This document shows, in pieces, positions 5,426 to 6,601 of a stretch of DNA of 6,601 bases; position 1 is the first letter of the stretch, and every line of letters begins with the position of its first letter. The notes under the pieces are model-generated. The model made no database searches, was not told the origin of the DNA, and was given only the letters and a program-made list of their open reading frames with translations. Both the position numbers and the translations under genes were made by a program. Source of the stretch: Bacteroidota bacterium (GTDB lineage: Bacteria > Bacteroidota > Bacteroidia > Flavobacteriales_D > Crocinitomicaceae); the NCBI GenBank assembly GCA_006226555.1, contig SBGS01000090.1:1-6601 (forward strand), written 5' to 3'.

Positions 5426-6601
5426 TTAAATCAATTCTATACTTCTTTCAATGAAAGCATTCAAGGCCTCACCTCTCAGCATACCCTGAGACAAAAGTGC
5501 AATATCCGTCAACTGCTTCACTTTGCGTTCTTTTGACTTCGCTGTCTTCGTCTCCAACACTTCCTGAATCTTCGGATGATTTCCGTTCACTACCAAATTG
5601 TAGCGCTCCGGGAAAGCACCATAGAATCCTCCACCGCCTAGCTTTTGCTGCTCCATCATTCTACGAATGAATTCCGGTTGAGTGATAATGATTGGTGCTT
5701 CATCAGCGCTCATGCTTTCAAATTGTACTGTAAACTTATCTTTATCCACTACTTCTTCAAAAAGTGGAAGTAAAGACTTTTTATCTTCTTCGCTCAATTT
5801 TGAAGGAAGCTCCTCTTCTTTTCTGATCAATTTATCCAATGTATCCGCATCTACGCGCGCAAATTGAACATCGTTGTAGATCATTTCCAATTTCTGTATC
5901 CAATGTGGCGCCAGTGGTCCCTCCAGCAACAGTACTTTATAACCTCTCGCCTGCGCTTTTTGAATAAATCCGAAATGAGCCTCTTTGTCTCCGGTATAGA
6001 GCAATACAAGTTTATTGTCCTTATCCGTTTGAATTGGCCCAAGCTTTTCTTTCAGCTCTTCCATCGTATAAGATGTTCCATCAGTGTCCTTCAACAAAGC
6101 AAAGGTCTTCGCCTTATCAGAGAACTTATCCTCAGACAACATTCCATATTGCACAAAGACACTCAGATCATCCCATTTCTCCTCAAAATCAGCACGATCC
6201 TTTTTAAACATTTCGGCTAATTTATCTGCCACTTTCTTCGTGATGTGAGCAGAGATCTTCTTCACATTTGCATCACTTTGAAGATAAGATCTTGATACAT
6301 TCAATGGGATATCCGGTGAATCGATCACTCCATGCAATAATGTCAAAAATTCAGGCACTATGTTTTCAACGCTGTCCGTGATAAACACCTGGTTTGAGTA
6401 CAAGTTGATCTTATTTCTTTGAACTTCTACATTCTCTTTGATCCTCGGGAAGTATAATATTCCTGTAAGATTGAAAGGATAATCTACGTTTAAGTGAATG
6501 TGAAACAACGGATCTTCAAAGGTCATCGGATACAACTCCCTGTAGAAATTTTCGTAATCCTCATCCTTCAGATCCACCGGAGCTTTTGTCCAGGCAGGTG
6601 C
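5426..6601 (-). CDS. htpG: HtpG, bacterial Hsp90 chaperone (N-terminal part outside window)
   Basis: HtpG is the bacterial Hsp90: a dimeric ATP-driven chaperone in the cytoplasm that remodels clients passed on by DnaK. The visible 391 residues cover the middle and C-terminal domains. The frame is open to the right edge and starts with APAWTKAP, the usual beginning of the middle domain, before DLKDEDYENFYRELYP. The N-terminal GHKL ATPase domain (roughly 230-250 residues) lies beyond base 6601; the GTG at 6575-6577 is internal. The conserved NVSRSYLQ segment holds the middle-domain arginine that contacts ATP (fragment residue 104). Also seen are SDKAKTFALL-like middle-domain sequence, the GPLAPHWIQ stretch (Hsp90 usually has xxPIDxW here), and a C-terminal dimerisation region with MMEQQKLGGGGFYG and ending ALNAFIERSIELI. 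Length and motifs are normal. A strong terminator follows the stop at once. Confidence 0.97.
   Translation of the reverse strand, partial: APAWTKAPVDLKDEDYENFYRELYPMTFEDPLFHIHLNVDYPFNLTGILYFPRIKENVEVQRNKINLYSNQVFITDSVENIVPEFLTLLHGVIDSPDIPLNVSRSYLQSDANVKKISAHITKKVADKLAEMFKKDRADFEEKWDDLSVFVQYGMLSEDKFSDKAKTFALLKDTDGTSYTMEELKEKLGPIQTDKDNKLVLLYTGDKEAHFGFIQKAQARGYKVLLLEGPLAPHWIQKLEMIYNDVQFARVDADTLDKLIRKEEELPSKLSEEDKKSLLPLFEEVVDKDKFTVQFESMSADEAPIIITQPEFIRRMMEQQKLGGGGFYGAFPERYNLVVNGNHPKIQEVLETKTAKSKERKVKQLTDIALLSQGMLRGEALNAFIERSIELI

Noticed and set aside
5864..6220. 118-codon plus-strand open frame opposite htpG
   Set aside because: It is fully antisense to conserved HtpG sequence and has no family signature; a shadow.
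6575..6577. GTG as the start of a shorter HtpG
   Set aside because: Upstream in-frame residues (APAWTKAP) match the HtpG middle domain, so the gene continues beyond the window.
1..6601. Search for mobile elements, CRISPR repeats, tRNA/rRNA, toxin-antitoxin or defence genes
   Set aside because: No transposase or integrase, no regularly spaced repeats, no cloverleaf or rRNA-like sequence, and no island of unusual base composition was seen; every long stretch is explained by core genes.

Overview
The window is an ordinary stretch of core chromosome from a member of the Bacteroidota, probably on the Flavobacteriia/Cytophagia side. Four things support this. The primary sigma factor is the short RpoD type without region 1.1 that is typical of this phylum. 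At least one promoter matches the Bacteroidota consensus (TTG, about 20 bp spacer, TAnnTTTG) rather than the enterobacterial one. No start codon has a convincing Shine-Dalgarno sequence. The HtpG, PriA and secreted-protein sequences also read as Bacteroidota-like, for example a signal peptide ending in WSQ. Base composition is moderately AT-rich and looks uniform by eye.

Layout. (1) The C-terminal two-thirds of priA (+) enters from the left edge. (2) It converges on rpoD (-), and the two stop codons share the palindrome TTAA. (3) A 161-bp divergent intergenic region separates rpoD from a two-gene operon (+): a low-molecular-weight protein tyrosine phosphatase overlapping by 8 bp a tetrapyrrole-methylase-fold (RsmI-like) SAM-dependent methyltransferase. 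(4) After a hairpin and a 6+6 palindrome comes an unrecognised secreted, probably beta-barrel, outer membrane protein (+). (5) This gene ends exactly where the convergent djlA-like gene (-) ends: membrane anchor, TerB-like domain and C-terminal J-domain. (6) Just upstream of djlA, a strong intrinsic terminator closes htpG (Hsp90, -), whose N-terminal ATPase domain lies beyond the right edge.

The genes fall into housekeeping themes: replication restart (priA), global transcription (rpoD), phosphotyrosine turnover plus probable RNA methylation (PTP/methyltransferase), and protein folding (htpG plus a J-domain co-chaperone). Only the outer membrane protein is functionally unknown.

I found no mobile element, CRISPR array, tRNA/rRNA, toxin-antitoxin pair or defence system, and no convincing new system. 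The points worth a second look are regulatory and architectural: a promoter whose -7 element lies 4 nt before the phosphatase start codon (leaderless mRNA predicted), a repeated 8-mer GTACTTAT around the rpoD/phosphatase control region, two convergent gene pairs with no spacing, and a terminator whose T-tract directly precedes the TTG start of the djlA-like gene. No stretch longer than 300 bases lacks a gene.
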